The translations under genes were made by a program, and so were the position numbers. The notes beneath the pieces were generated by a model. It had not been told where the DNA came from, searched no databases, and saw nothing but the letters and a program-made list of their open reading frames with translations. A stretch of DNA of 32,848 bases. It comes from Smithella sp. GTDB taxonomy: Bacteria > Desulfobacterota > Syntrophia > Syntrophales > Smithellaceae. The DNA lies in NCBI GenBank assembly GCA_017993615.1, contig JAGOMJ010000026.1, positions 1-32,848 on the forward strand, read 5' to 3'. This document shows positions 16,676 through 24,596 of the stretch, one piece after another; position 1 is the first letter of the stretch, and the number at the start of each line of letters is the position of its first letter.

Positions 16676-17977
16676 TTATATCTGTCGTTTATCCAGCACC
16701 CGTTGGATCCGGCCTTGCTGTCTCGGAATGCTTTTTGATTCCACCAGGCGGACAACGACATTAATCCCCGTGACCGAAGCCAGACGTTTTTTAATCGTTT
16801 CCAGAAACGATCTTTGTTTCTGCAACTCCAGAGAAAATATTTTATCCGTCACCTCCACCACAACTTCCAGATTGTCCATGGCCCCTTCCCTTTCCACAAC
16901 AATCTGATAGGGTGTTTCCCCCTGAGCCACGCTGAACAGGGCATCTTCGATCTGCGCCGGAAAGACATTGACGCCGCGGACAATGATCATATCGTCTGAA
17001 CGGCGCATGATTTTTTTCATGCGGACCAGCGTCCGGCCGCATTCGCACGGCGTATAATCCAACGAGGTCACATCTCCCGTGCGGTAGCGGATCAATGGAA
17101 AAGCCTCACGGGTCAGTGTCGTGAGCACCAGTTCGCCCTCGGCGCCCGCAGGCAATACCGCCCCCGTTTCAGGATCAATAATCTCCGGAATAAAGGCATC
17201 TTCATAAATATGCATGCCTTTTTTGCACAAACATTCACCGGCAACGCCGGGACCGATCAGCTCGGAAATAACGTAGTTGTCGGTCGCTTTCAACAAAAGC
17301 CTGTTTTCAATTTCTTCGCGCATCTTCTCCGACCAGGGCTCGCCACCGAAGAGTCCCGTCTTCAGGGAAAGGGATTTGGGATCGATACCCAGTTGATCAA
17401 GACGATCCGCCAGGGCAATGGCATAACTGGATGTGCTGACCAGAACCGTTGATTTATAATCCTGCATGATCATAATCTGCTTGTCCGTATTTCCGGTTCC
17501 CATCGGGATGACCGAGGCACCGATCGCCTCGGCCCCGTAATGCACGCCGAACGCGCCGGTGAAAAGTCCGTACCGGAAAGTAATCTGCACCACATCATCG
17601 GGAGTCACACCGGCAGCCGTCATAAAACGCGCCGCCAGATTCGACCATATCTTGATATCGTTTTTCGTGTACCCCATCACGATCGGCTTGCTGGTGGTGC
17701 CGGAGGAAGAATGAATGCGCACCACCTCTCTGAGCGGAACGGCAAACATCCCATAGGGATAATTGACCTGTAAATCGTCTCTGGTGGTAAACGGCAGCCG
17801 GCTCAAATCGGCCAGGGAACGGATATCTTCCGCGATAATGCCTGTCTCGTTAAATATTTTTCTATAGTGCGTGACATTTTTGTAAACCCGGTTGACCACG
17901 GCCTGAAGTCTTTCCAGCTGCAGCTGCTCGAGCTCATCGCGCGCCATACACTCGTGAGTCTGATCCCATATATTCAT
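16676..17977 (-). CDS. paaK: phenylacetate-CoA ligase-family AMP-forming enzyme
   Basis: These enzymes activate aryl or aryl-acetic acids (phenylacetate and relatives) to CoA thioesters, using ATP to AMP, in the cytoplasm. The N-terminal segment (MNIWDQTHECMARDEL, LQAVVNRVYKNVTHYR) is typical of PaaK. The phosphate-binding loop is SSSGTTSKP (90-98), followed by FGGEPW, ISELIGPGVAGEC, the RYRTGD block (297-302) and the C-terminal AMP-binding_C region with RSDDMIIVRGVNVFP. The 433 residues from ATG 17977 equal the usual length, and GGAGG lies 7 nt upstream; the frame extends to 18109 without support. It is the last gene after livF (79 nt), which suggests that the transporter brings in the substrate or its precursor. 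Exact acid specificity cannot be read; indoleacetate or other acyl groups are possible. Confidence 0.88.
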   Translation of the reverse strand: MNIWDQTHECMARDELEQLQLERLQAVVNRVYKNVTHYRKIFNETGIIAEDIRSLADLSRLPFTTRDDLQVNYPYGMFAVPLREVVRIHSSSGTTSKPIVMGYTKNDIKIWSNLAARFMTAAGVTPDDVVQITFRYGLFTGAFGVHYGAEAIGASVIPMGTGNTDKQIMIMQDYKSTVLVSTSSYAIALADRLDQLGIDPKSLSLKTGLFGGEPWSEKMREEIENRLLLKATDNYVISELIGPGVAGECLCKKGMHIYEDAFIPEIIDPETGAVLPAGAEGELVLTTLTREAFPLIRYRTGDVTSLDYTPCECGRTLVRMKKIMRRSDDMIIVRGVNVFPAQIEDALFSVAQGETPYQIVVEREGAMDNLEVVVEVTDKIFSLELQKQRSFLETIKKRLASVTGINVVVRLVESKSIPRQQGRIQRVLDKRQI

Positions 17978-18056
17978 AAAATAACCTCCGTAAAAGGAAA
18001 GTTGTTGAAAAATATTGATGACGTTGACGGACCGTTCTTCTCCAAACTTCGGCTGC

Positions 18057-18800
18057 TTACCTTTCCCATATTTCTTTTTTATCCCTGCCGAGATACGCTC
18101 GCTGAACATCTTTGTTGTTGAGCAGTTCAGCAGCTGTCCCTTCCAGGATCATGTGTCCTGTTTCCAAAACATAACCGCGGCCGGCCATTTTCAGCGCCGC
18201 GCGCGCATTTTGTTCCACCAGAAGAACGGTGGTCTTCTGTTCTCTCGACAACGAGGCGATCACCCGGAAAATCTCCTGCACCACCATCGGCGCCAGCCCC
18301 ATGGAAGGTTCATCCAGCAGCATCAGCTTCGGCCGGGTCATGAAAGCGCGGCCGATAGCCAGCATCTGCTGCTCTCCGCCGGACAAGGTTCCGGCCAGCT
18401 GTTTTCGTCTCTCCCGGAGGATGGGGAACAGATCATAAACCATCTCTTTATTTTTTTTAACATCACGGGCGCCTCCGAGTATCCTGTGATGCAGATAGGA
18501 CCCCAGCTCCAGATTATCTTCCACGGAGACAGGCTTAAACACCTGACGGCCTTCCGGAACCTGAGAAATACCAAGTCTCACAATCTGATGAACCGGAAGA
18601 TTATTGATCGGCGCGTCGTTGAAGATAATCTGACCGCTTCTCGTGGGCACAACCCCTGATAAAGAATTCAGGAGGGTGGTTTTGCCGGCCCCGTTGGCGC
18701 CGATCAGTGTGACAATTTCGCCCTCGGCAAGATGCAGCGAGACGTTCTTCAACGCCTGCGCCTGTCCGTAATATGTATTGATATTCTTTATCTTTAACAT
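18057..18800 (-). CDS. livF: branched-chain amino acid-type ABC transporter ATPase LivF
   Basis: The 247-residue nucleotide-binding subunit has Walker A GANGAGKTT (34-42), the Q-loop in ISQVPEGRQVF, signature LSGGEQQMLAIGRA, Walker B LMLLDEPSMGL and the H-loop region (replaced by VLLVEQN, as usual in LivF). It pairs with LivG to power import by LivHM. The transporter family carries branched-chain amino acids, amides, urea or aromatic acids. The ATG at 18800 has only a weak upstream purine stretch (GGG). It lies 113 nt after livG and 79 nt before paaK. Confidence 0.93.
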   Translation of the reverse strand: MLKIKNINTYYGQAQALKNVSLHLAEGEIVTLIGANGAGKTTLLNSLSGVVPTRSGQIIFNDAPINNLPVHQIVRLGISQVPEGRQVFKPVSVEDNLELGSYLHHRILGGARDVKKNKEMVYDLFPILRERRKQLAGTLSGGEQQMLAIGRAFMTRPKLMLLDEPSMGLAPMVVQEIFRVIASLSREQKTTVLLVEQNARAALKMAGRGYVLETGHMILEGTAAELLNNKDVQRAYLGRDKKEIWER

Positions 18801-18913
18801 GGTGTTTACCCAACGGCTCCCTAAAAATACCGGCGATTAGACGCGGTCGAGACAAGGGTTGATACGCATTTTTGTTGCACGTTGCAGCATCGGACAATTT
18901 TTTAAAAACCTCA

Positions 18914-19669
18914 TTATCCTTCACCGAGATACGCGGAGATGACTGCGGGGTTTTCCTGAATTTCCCGCGGTGTCCCCTCAGCCAGTTTTTTACCCAGGTT
19001 CAAGACCACAATAGCATCACAGACATCCATCACCAGGTCCATATCGTGCTCTACCAGAACGACCGTTACGCCGGATTGTCTTATTTTGCGAATAAGCAAC
19101 GCCAGTTCGGCGGTCTCCCTGCTGTTCAATCCTGCCGCCGGTTCATCCATCAGAATGATCTTCGGCCCGGCAGCCAGCGCCCGGGAGATTTCCAGCAGCC
19201 GTCCCTTGCCGAAAGGCAGATTTCCGGCCGTCATTTCCGCCAGCTCGGCAATGCCGGTATATTTAAGCCATACCATGCTTTTTTCCCGGATAGCTTTTTC
19301 TTCCCTGATCTGACGCGGCAGTTTAAAAGCGCACGAGAAAATGCCGCTTGAACTCTTCGTGTGTAAACCGACCATCACGTTTTCCAGAACGGTCATTTTC
19401 CGGAACAGTTCCACATTTTGAAATGTGCGCACCAGCCCCCGGCCGGCAAGTTCTTCGGTTTCCAGAAAAGAAATATTTTCTCCGCCGAGGAAAACATCCC
19501 CTCCGGTCTGGGTGTAAAGGCCGGTCACGATATTGAAAAGCGTGGTTTTCCCGGCCCCGTTGGGACCGATAATGCCGGTAATGGATCCTTCCTTGACCGA
19601 AAACGACACATCCTCCAAGGCGTTCAGTCCGCCGAAAATCTGCGTGATGTTGCTGAGTCGAAGCATCAT
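18914..19669 (-). CDS. livG: branched-chain amino acid-type ABC transporter ATPase LivG
   Basis: The 251-residue nucleotide-binding subunit has Walker A GPNGAGKTT (35-43), the LivG-specific LVRTFQNVELFRKMTVLENVMVG block, Walker B IILMDEPAAGLN and the H-loop VLVEHDMD. The signature region reads LPFGKGRLLEISRAL, a divergent form of the LSYGQQR-LEIARAL seen in most LivG. The C terminus has the LivG ending GTPREIQENPAVISAYLGEG. Its first ATG overlaps the livM stop (ATGA), with AAAGGTG just upstream, so translation is coupled. Confidence 0.93.
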   Translation of the reverse strand: MMLRLSNITQIFGGLNALEDVSFSVKEGSITGIIGPNGAGKTTLFNIVTGLYTQTGGDVFLGGENISFLETEELAGRGLVRTFQNVELFRKMTVLENVMVGLHTKSSSGIFSCAFKLPRQIREEKAIREKSMVWLKYTGIAELAEMTAGNLPFGKGRLLEISRALAAGPKIILMDEPAAGLNSRETAELALLIRKIRQSGVTVVLVEHDMDLVMDVCDAIVVLNLGKKLAEGTPREIQENPAVISAYLGEG

Positions 19670-20637
19670 TCACCTTTGCCTTTTCTCAGGCGGGACGAAA
19701 AAAATTCTGCCGCCATCTCAATTCCGCTGATCAGACCGCCGGGCATATACATCGTCATCAGAATCAGCATCAATCCGTAAATAACGATGTCCAGATCCTG
19801 GAAAACGCGCAGGAATTCCGGCATCATGGTCAAGATGACCGCCCCCAGAAACGACCCGTAAACGCTGCCCAGACCACCGATAACAATCATCGTCAGCAGC
19901 TCCACGGAAAAATTAAAACCGAACGACGCGGGCGCTATAAACGTCATGACGTGAGCGTAAAGACTGCCGGCAACGGCCGAAATCACGGCAGAAACCGTAA
20001 AAATCTGCACCTTCAGGAACCTGGCATTGACGCCCATCACGCGTGCGGCCACTTCCGAATCATGGATCGCGCGAAGTGCGCGGCCGATCCTCGAGTTGGA
20101 CAAATTAATCGAGAGCATCATCACAACCAGCGTAAAAACCCACACCAGGTAATAATTGCTCTGATCATTATCGAAAACAACCGGACCGATTTTCAAACTG
20201 GGAATGCCGGACAAGCCCGAAGGTCCTCCTGTCCAGTCCACGGTTTCATTGAAAATAATGTACATAATAATGCCGAAGCCCAGGGTGGCCATGGCCAGAT
20301 AATGCCCCTTGAGTTTCAAAATGGGAAATCCGATCACAAAAGCAATCAGGCCGACACAGACCGCCGCCAGAAAAATGATCAGAAACGGCTCGACAGGGTA
20401 CCGGGACGTCACGATGCCGGAGATGTAAGCGCCCATGCCGAAAAAGGCGGCGTGCCCCAGAGAAATCTGCCCGGCATATCCCAAGAGCAGATTCAGTCCC
20501 ACCGCCAGCATGGTGTTGATGCCGACAAACACGAGCACGTTTAAAAGATAATTCCCCTGCAGGAAAAACGGGACCGACAACACGGCCAGTGCGAAAATGA
20601 CGAAGATGAATATCTGATGTTTTTTTTCTTTTAGCAT
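19666..20637 (-). CDS. livM: branched-chain amino acid-type ABC permease LivM
   Basis: The inner-membrane permease subunit has about 8-10 helices and the family motif LGYAGQISLGHAAFFGMGAY, followed by GFPILKLKGHYLAMATLGFG, WTGGPSGLSGIP and the cytoplasmic coupling region SRIGRALRAIHDSEVAARVMG. It forms the channel with LivH and docks onto LivG/LivF. I use the ATG at 20637; a TTG two codons earlier (20643) is possible, and neither has a clear Shine-Dalgarno, so coupling to livH (49 nt upstream) is likely. Its end overlaps livG by 4 nt. Confidence 0.93.
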   Translation of the reverse strand: MLKEKKHQIFIFVIFALAVLSVPFFLQGNYLLNVLVFVGINTMLAVGLNLLLGYAGQISLGHAAFFGMGAYISGIVTSRYPVEPFLIIFLAAVCVGLIAFVIGFPILKLKGHYLAMATLGFGIIMYIIFNETVDWTGGPSGLSGIPSLKIGPVVFDNDQSNYYLVWVFTLVVMMLSINLSNSRIGRALRAIHDSEVAARVMGVNARFLKVQIFTVSAVISAVAGSLYAHVMTFIAPASFGFNFSVELLTMIVIGGLGSVYGSFLGAVILTMMPEFLRVFQDLDIVIYGLMLILMTMYMPGGLISGIEMAAEFFSSRLRKGKGE

Positions 20638-20686
20638 GATCAAATATAATGCACCAATCCGTAAACGGTTTATCCGCGGCCGGCGC

Positions 20687-21571
20687 CTAAAACCGCTCCG
20701 TTTCCTTTTTTCTGAACAATCCCTCCGGACGAATAAATAGAATCAACAGCAGAATGATAAACGCGATGGCATCTTTGTAACTGGCGGAAATAAAACCGGC
20801 GCCCAGAGCCTCCAGCAGCCCCAGCAAAAGACCGCCCAGCACCGTTCCCATGCCGCTGCTCATGCCGCCGATAATGACCGCGCAAAATCCCTTCAGGCCG
20901 AGCATGACCCCGACATCGAAGGACGTCATCGTCAGGGGCGCGATAATAATACCGGCCAGAGAACCGATGGCGGCGCTCAGGGAAAAAGAAAGCAGCACCA
21001 TGCTCTTCACATTAATGCCGACAAGCCCGGCCGCGCGCGGATTATAGGAACAAGCGCGCATGGCTTTGCCGATGATGCTGTGATTAAAAAATAGCCTGCT
21101 GGCCGCGATGATCAAAATCGTCACGCCAAGGATCCAGAGATGTTGAGGCAGAATCGTGGCGCCGGCGATTGAGAGAGGATCGTGACTGGAAAAAGCGGGC
21201 AGGGCGTGTGTATCTTTTCCCCAGACCAGCATCGCCACTCCGCGGATAAAAATACTGGCGCCGATCGTGATAATGATCAGACTCAGCGGTTGAGCGTCTT
21301 TTAAAGGCCGGATGGCGAAACGTTCGAATAAAATTCCGACAAGGGTCGACACGACAATGGCCAGTGCGATGGCCGGCACGAGCGACACATGCAAAACGGT
21401 CAGCAGGAAAACAGTCAGCATGCCGCCGAGCATTACGAATTCCCCTTGGGCGAAATTGATGATTCCGGTGGAATTATAAATCACGGCAAATCCGAACCCG
21501 ATCAGGGCATAAATGGCACCGTTGGATAAACCGGTCAGAACATATTGAAATAGCTGTTGAAAATTGTCCAT
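20687..21571 (-). CDS. livH: branched-chain amino acid-type ABC permease LivH
   Basis: The 294-residue inner-membrane permease has about 8 helices. Diagnostic blocks are GLSNGAIYALIGFGFAVIYNSTGIINFAQGEFVMLGG near the N terminus, the GKAMRACSYNPRAAGLVGIN coupling segment and GLKGFCAVIIGGMSSGMGTVLGG near the C terminus. ATG 21571 begins MDNFQQLFQYVLTG; the upstream Shine-Dalgarno is weak. It is separated from livK by 209 nt containing a strong hairpin, so its expression is probably lower than that of the binding protein. Confidence 0.93.
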   Translation of the reverse strand: MDNFQQLFQYVLTGLSNGAIYALIGFGFAVIYNSTGIINFAQGEFVMLGGMLTVFLLTVLHVSLVPAIALAIVVSTLVGILFERFAIRPLKDAQPLSLIIITIGASIFIRGVAMLVWGKDTHALPAFSSHDPLSIAGATILPQHLWILGVTILIIAASRLFFNHSIIGKAMRACSYNPRAAGLVGINVKSMVLLSFSLSAAIGSLAGIIIAPLTMTSFDVGVMLGLKGFCAVIIGGMSSGMGTVLGGLLLGLLEALGAGFISASYKDAIAFIILLLILFIRPEGLFRKKETERF

Positions 21572-21713
21572 ATCCCATTCCGTCTCTGCATCGAATACGC
21601 GTCACACAGGCCGGGTGGCCGCCGATTCCGCCGTCTGTAAAACGCAGGCAATCGTGGATTCAATATCATTTTTAATTTAGAAATGGTATCAATTTATGTT
21701 TGAGTCACTGGAC

Positions 21714-21750
21714 GAACAGAAAACGGCGCGGTTTTGGTTCCGCGCCGTTT
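21714..21750 (-). terminator. intercistronic hairpin/terminator after livK
   Basis: A perfect 11-bp inverted repeat, AAACGGCGCGG and CCGCGCCGTTT (21721-21731 and 21740-21750), surrounds an 8-nt loop. On the minus strand it is followed by TCTGTTCG, giving a TTTTCTGTT run. It lies 30 nt after the livK stop and before livH. Such hairpins commonly attenuate read-through or protect the 3' end of binding-protein mRNA. Confidence 0.75.
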
Positions 21751-21780
21751 ATAAAAAAATGAATCCGAATGCCGGATCGG

Positions 21781-22923
21781 TTAATTGATTAATTTCCAGT
21801 CGCCCTTTTCGACCCTGACCAGAACAAAGGCATCGCTGGTCAGACCCGCATGATCCCGGGAAGAGAAACTGAACGTTCCGCCGATACCGGCAAATTTTTT
21901 GGTTTTCTCCAACTGGTCGCGAATGGCCGCGGGAGTGAATCCGCCCTGTTCCATGGCTCTCTTCAGCAGCATGACTGCGTCATATGCGTGGCCGCCGAAA
22001 TGATCGCCTTCCACCTTATAGCGCTCCTTGTATTTGCTCACGTAGTTCAACAGGATTTTTTTCTGCGGATCCGAATCCGGCAACTGATCAGCAACAATCA
22101 CCTTGCCTGAAGGCAGCATAATGCCTTCCGCTGCTTCTCCGGCCAGTTCAATGAATTTCTTGGAAGAAACACCGTGACTCATGTACAGGGGAATCTTGAT
22201 CCCCAGCTGTCTGGCGTTTCGGGCAACAATGGCCGGCCCGGGGTTCGTCCCCCAGCAGATGACGGCCTGCGCCGCGCTGTTGCGTATTTTTGTCAATTGC
22301 ACGGTCATATCCGTGTCTTTCGGACCGTACGTTTCATCGGAAATAATGCTGATATCGAATTCTTTCGCCTGCAATCTCAGCTGTTCGCGTCCGGAAGACC
22401 CGAATCCGTCGGAGACCGTGAGAATAGCTACTTTGGAAATTTTCTGCTTTTGCAAATTTTTATAAATCCGCATGACCGCCAGAACATCGTTCTGCGCTGT
22501 TTTGAAAACCCATTTTTTTACCGGATCGGTGATTTTAATGCCCGCCGCGCAGGAGATCAGCGGAACCTGAGATTTTTCAATAACCGGAATAACGGCCATG
22601 CTGTCGCCTGTCGTGCTCGGACCGATGATTGCCACGACTTTGTCATCCTTGATCAGTTTATTAACCGCCTGGACGGCTTTGGTGGCATCTCCCTGCGTAT
22701 CATAGACAATCAGTTCCAGCTTGCGGCCCTTGATTCCGCCGGCTTTGTTGATTTCATCAACCATCATCACCGCCGTATTGCGTTCCGGCTCGCCCAGCGG
22801 CGATGCCGGACCGGTTACGGCAAACAGCGCGCCGATTTTTACGGGAGGAGCCGCCAACACCACCCCCGCCGTTAAAAAGCTGAAAATCAATACAAAAATA
22901 ATTCTGAAAATATTCTTCGACAT
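21781..22923 (-). CDS. livK: Liv-type periplasmic substrate-binding protein
   Basis: The 380-residue solute-binding protein (Leu/Ile/Val-binding family, type I periplasmic fold) has a signal peptide at residues 1-24 (MSKNIFRIIF to VVLA, then APPVKIG). The mature part shows the family blocks KIGALFAVTGPASPLGEPE, KLIKDDKVVAIIGPSTTGDSMAVIP, WGTNPGPAIVARNARQLGIKIP and HAYDAVMLLKRAME. No lipobox cysteine is present, so it should be soluble in the periplasm. Ligand specificity (branched-chain amino acid, aromatic acid or other) cannot be read directly; the paaK neighbour favours an aromatic or related acid. The ATG at 22923 has GGAGG 5 nt upstream; the longer GTG-started frame adds four residues without support. 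It is the first gene of the operon. Confidence 0.93.
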   Translation of the reverse strand: MSKNIFRIIFVLIFSFLTAGVVLAAPPVKIGALFAVTGPASPLGEPERNTAVMMVDEINKAGGIKGRKLELIVYDTQGDATKAVQAVNKLIKDDKVVAIIGPSTTGDSMAVIPVIEKSQVPLISCAAGIKITDPVKKWVFKTAQNDVLAVMRIYKNLQKQKISKVAILTVSDGFGSSGREQLRLQAKEFDISIISDETYGPKDTDMTVQLTKIRNSAAQAVICWGTNPGPAIVARNARQLGIKIPLYMSHGVSSKKFIELAGEAAEGIMLPSGKVIVADQLPDSDPQKKILLNYVSKYKERYKVEGDHFGGHAYDAVMLLKRAMEQGGFTPAAIRDQLEKTKKFAGIGGTFSFSSRDHAGLTSDAFVLVRVEKGDWKLIN

Positions 22924-23076
22924 ACACACCTCCACTTAAGTTTATTCCACAACCATTCAAACGAATAAAAAAACTTAAAAGCTCCAATGCCGGCAATACG
23001 CCGGTGAAACGACTAACCCCTTTGATTAAAAATTCGCCCGGTCTGTCTTTCCAATAGCTTAATATTTTTGACGAGT

Positions 23077-23105
23077 TGTAAACCACAGAACACTTTCTGT
23101 GTCAA
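23077..23105 (-). promoter_or_regulatory. candidate promoter of the liv-paaK operon
   Basis: On the minus strand, perfect TTGACA (23105-23100) is followed after 17 nt by TTTACA (23082-23077), a poor -10. The expected leader is ~145 nt before livK. The weak -10 and the palindrome in the spacer suggest regulated expression. Confidence 0.45.
23084..23101. promoter_or_regulatory. palindromic operator candidate in the liv promoter
   Basis: CACAGAA-CACT-TTCTGTG is a perfect 7-bp inverted repeat with a 4-nt centre, the size of a helix-turn-helix dimer site. It fills the spacer between the -35 and -10 elements of the liv promoter, the position expected for a repressor site. No regulator gene adjoins it. 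Confidence 0.45.
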
Positions 23106-23130
23106 ACGGAAATTCATCCCCGCCGCCGGC

Positions 23131-23163
23131 AGACCGGAATATTTTTAAAAAATCTTCCGGTCT
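23131..23163. terminator. long near-perfect palindrome after the histidine kinase gene
   Basis: AGACCGGAA (23131-23139) pairs with TTCCGGTCT (23155-23163), and the AT-rich centre ATTTTT/AAAAAT continues the pairing with one mismatch. It directly abuts the kinase stop codon. No T tract follows the stem on the minus strand, so it may act as an mRNA 3' end or a weak terminator. Confidence 0.45.
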
Positions 23164-24564
23164 TCACACAACAGGAATTTTTATCGAAAACGTTGTGCCC
23201 CTGCCTTCCTCACTGGCAACCGTTATCTCTCCCCTATGCCGCTGAATAATTTCATAGGTAATACTCAGTCCCAGACCGGTCCCCTTCCCCACTGCTTTGG
23301 TGGTAAAAAAAGGTTCGAAGATCCGGATCAGATTTTCACGCGGTATGCCGGCACCCGTATCCGAAACATCAATACGGATAGCATGGTCTTCGTACCACGT
23401 CTTAATCGTAATGGTTCCTTTATCGACAATCGCGTTGACGGCATTGATCAGGAGATTTACGAACACCTGATTCATCTGCCGGGGATAACACATGGTGGCC
23501 GGCAGGTCGCCGTAATGCTTTTCGAGTTTTGATTTGTATTTCAATTCATTCCAGACAATGGTGATGGCGCTCTCGATGCACTCATGAATATCCGCCTTCT
23601 TATACTCCTCTTCATCCATGCGGGAAAAGGAGTTGAGTTCATAGACAATTTTTTTGACCCGTTGCGCCCCCTCCAGAGATTCTTTCAGCAGTCCCCGGAC
23701 ATCTTCGACCATGTAATCGAGTTTAACCTCTGCGCGTTTCTCATCGACACGGCGCACAACGGCGGCATCCTGAAGCGATGCGACGGCCTCGGACTGTACG
23801 CGGATAAACTGAATCAGACGGTTGATGTATTTCTCCAGCGTACTGAGATTGCTGGAAATAAAGGACATGGGATTGTTCAGTTCATGCGCTACGCCGGCGG
23901 CAAGCTGCCCGATCGATGCCATCTTCTCCTGCTGAAGGATTTTTAACTGCGACGCCTTCAATTCCTCATGAGCCTTTTCAAGGCTGACCAACGCCTGTTG
24001 AATGTCTTTCCGGCTCTGATCGATTTCCTGATTCTTTCTGATCAGATCGTGCTGATTTCTTTTCAATTCAGCTTCCATCTGCCGGCGGCGGGTCACATCC
24101 CGGCCGACCCCTCTGAATCCCACGACCACGCCGTCCGTTTCTCTGATCACGGAAACCATCGCCTCGTAAATAATTTTCGTTCCGTCTTTTTTGGCCGCCT
24201 CCATGTCCAGCAGATTGACCGGTTCGTCGTTTTTGTGAAGCCGTTCCACGGCCTGCTGAAGTTTTTTTGCACCGTCCTTGTCCACCAGTTTACGGTATTT
24301 TGAGCCGATCAATTCCTCCGGTCCGTATCCCAGAGCACTGCACATCGCGCTGTTGACGACGGTGAAATTACCGAGAAGATCGACCTCAAAATACGCATCC
24401 TTGATATCCTTGAGCAGCACGCGGTATTTTTCCATTTGCTCGCGAATAAGTTCCTGATTCATTTTGCGCACGTCTTCGCGGCGCTCATATTTCCGGCGCT
24501 CACCGCGTCGACGGTCGTCATGCCGGCGATCTTCATGACGGCGTTCCATCGTTATATCATTCAT
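23164..24564 (-). CDS. PAS-domain sensor histidine kinase (orphan)
   Basis: The 466-residue kinase appears soluble, with no membrane helices. Residues 7-34 are strongly charged with repeated RR pairs ([18 protein letters not shown]). A PAS domain follows (~48-158: [30 protein letters not shown], then a PAC-like [14 protein letters not shown]), then a coiled-coil linker (~160-215). The phosphoacceptor is H227 in [16 protein letters not shown]. The ATPase part has an N box ([10 protein letters not shown]), G1 box DTGAGIP, F box IFEPFFTTK and G2 box [10 protein letters not shown]. It should autophosphorylate and pass phosphate to a response regulator, but none is in the window. ATG 24564 has AGGGG about 9 nt upstream. 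It lies 32 nt after rmuC and is probably co-transcribed. Confidence 0.9.
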   Translation of the reverse strand: MNDITMERRHEDRRHDDRRRGERRKYERREDVRKMNQELIREQMEKYRVLLKDIKDAYFEVDLLGNFTVVNSAMCSALGYGPEELIGSKYRKLVDKDGAKKLQQAVERLHKNDEPVNLLDMEAAKKDGTKIIYEAMVSVIRETDGVVVGFRGVGRDVTRRRQMEAELKRNQHDLIRKNQEIDQSRKDIQQALVSLEKAHEELKASQLKILQQEKMASIGQLAAGVAHELNNPMSFISSNLSTLEKYINRLIQFIRVQSEAVASLQDAAVVRRVDEKRAEVKLDYMVEDVRGLLKESLEGAQRVKKIVYELNSFSRMDEEEYKKADIHECIESAITIVWNELKYKSKLEKHYGDLPATMCYPRQMNQVFVNLLINAVNAIVDKGTITIKTWYEDHAIRIDVSDTGAGIPRENLIRIFEPFFTTKAVGKGTGLGLSITYEIIQRHRGEITVASEEGRGTTFSIKIPVV

Positions 24565-24596
24565 GGTTTCGATCCCCTCCAGAGGTATTGCGTTGA

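Noticed and set aside
22174..22875. 233-codon open frame antisense to livK
   Set aside because: It is opposite a clear binding-protein gene and has no domain, Shine-Dalgarno or plausible promoter.
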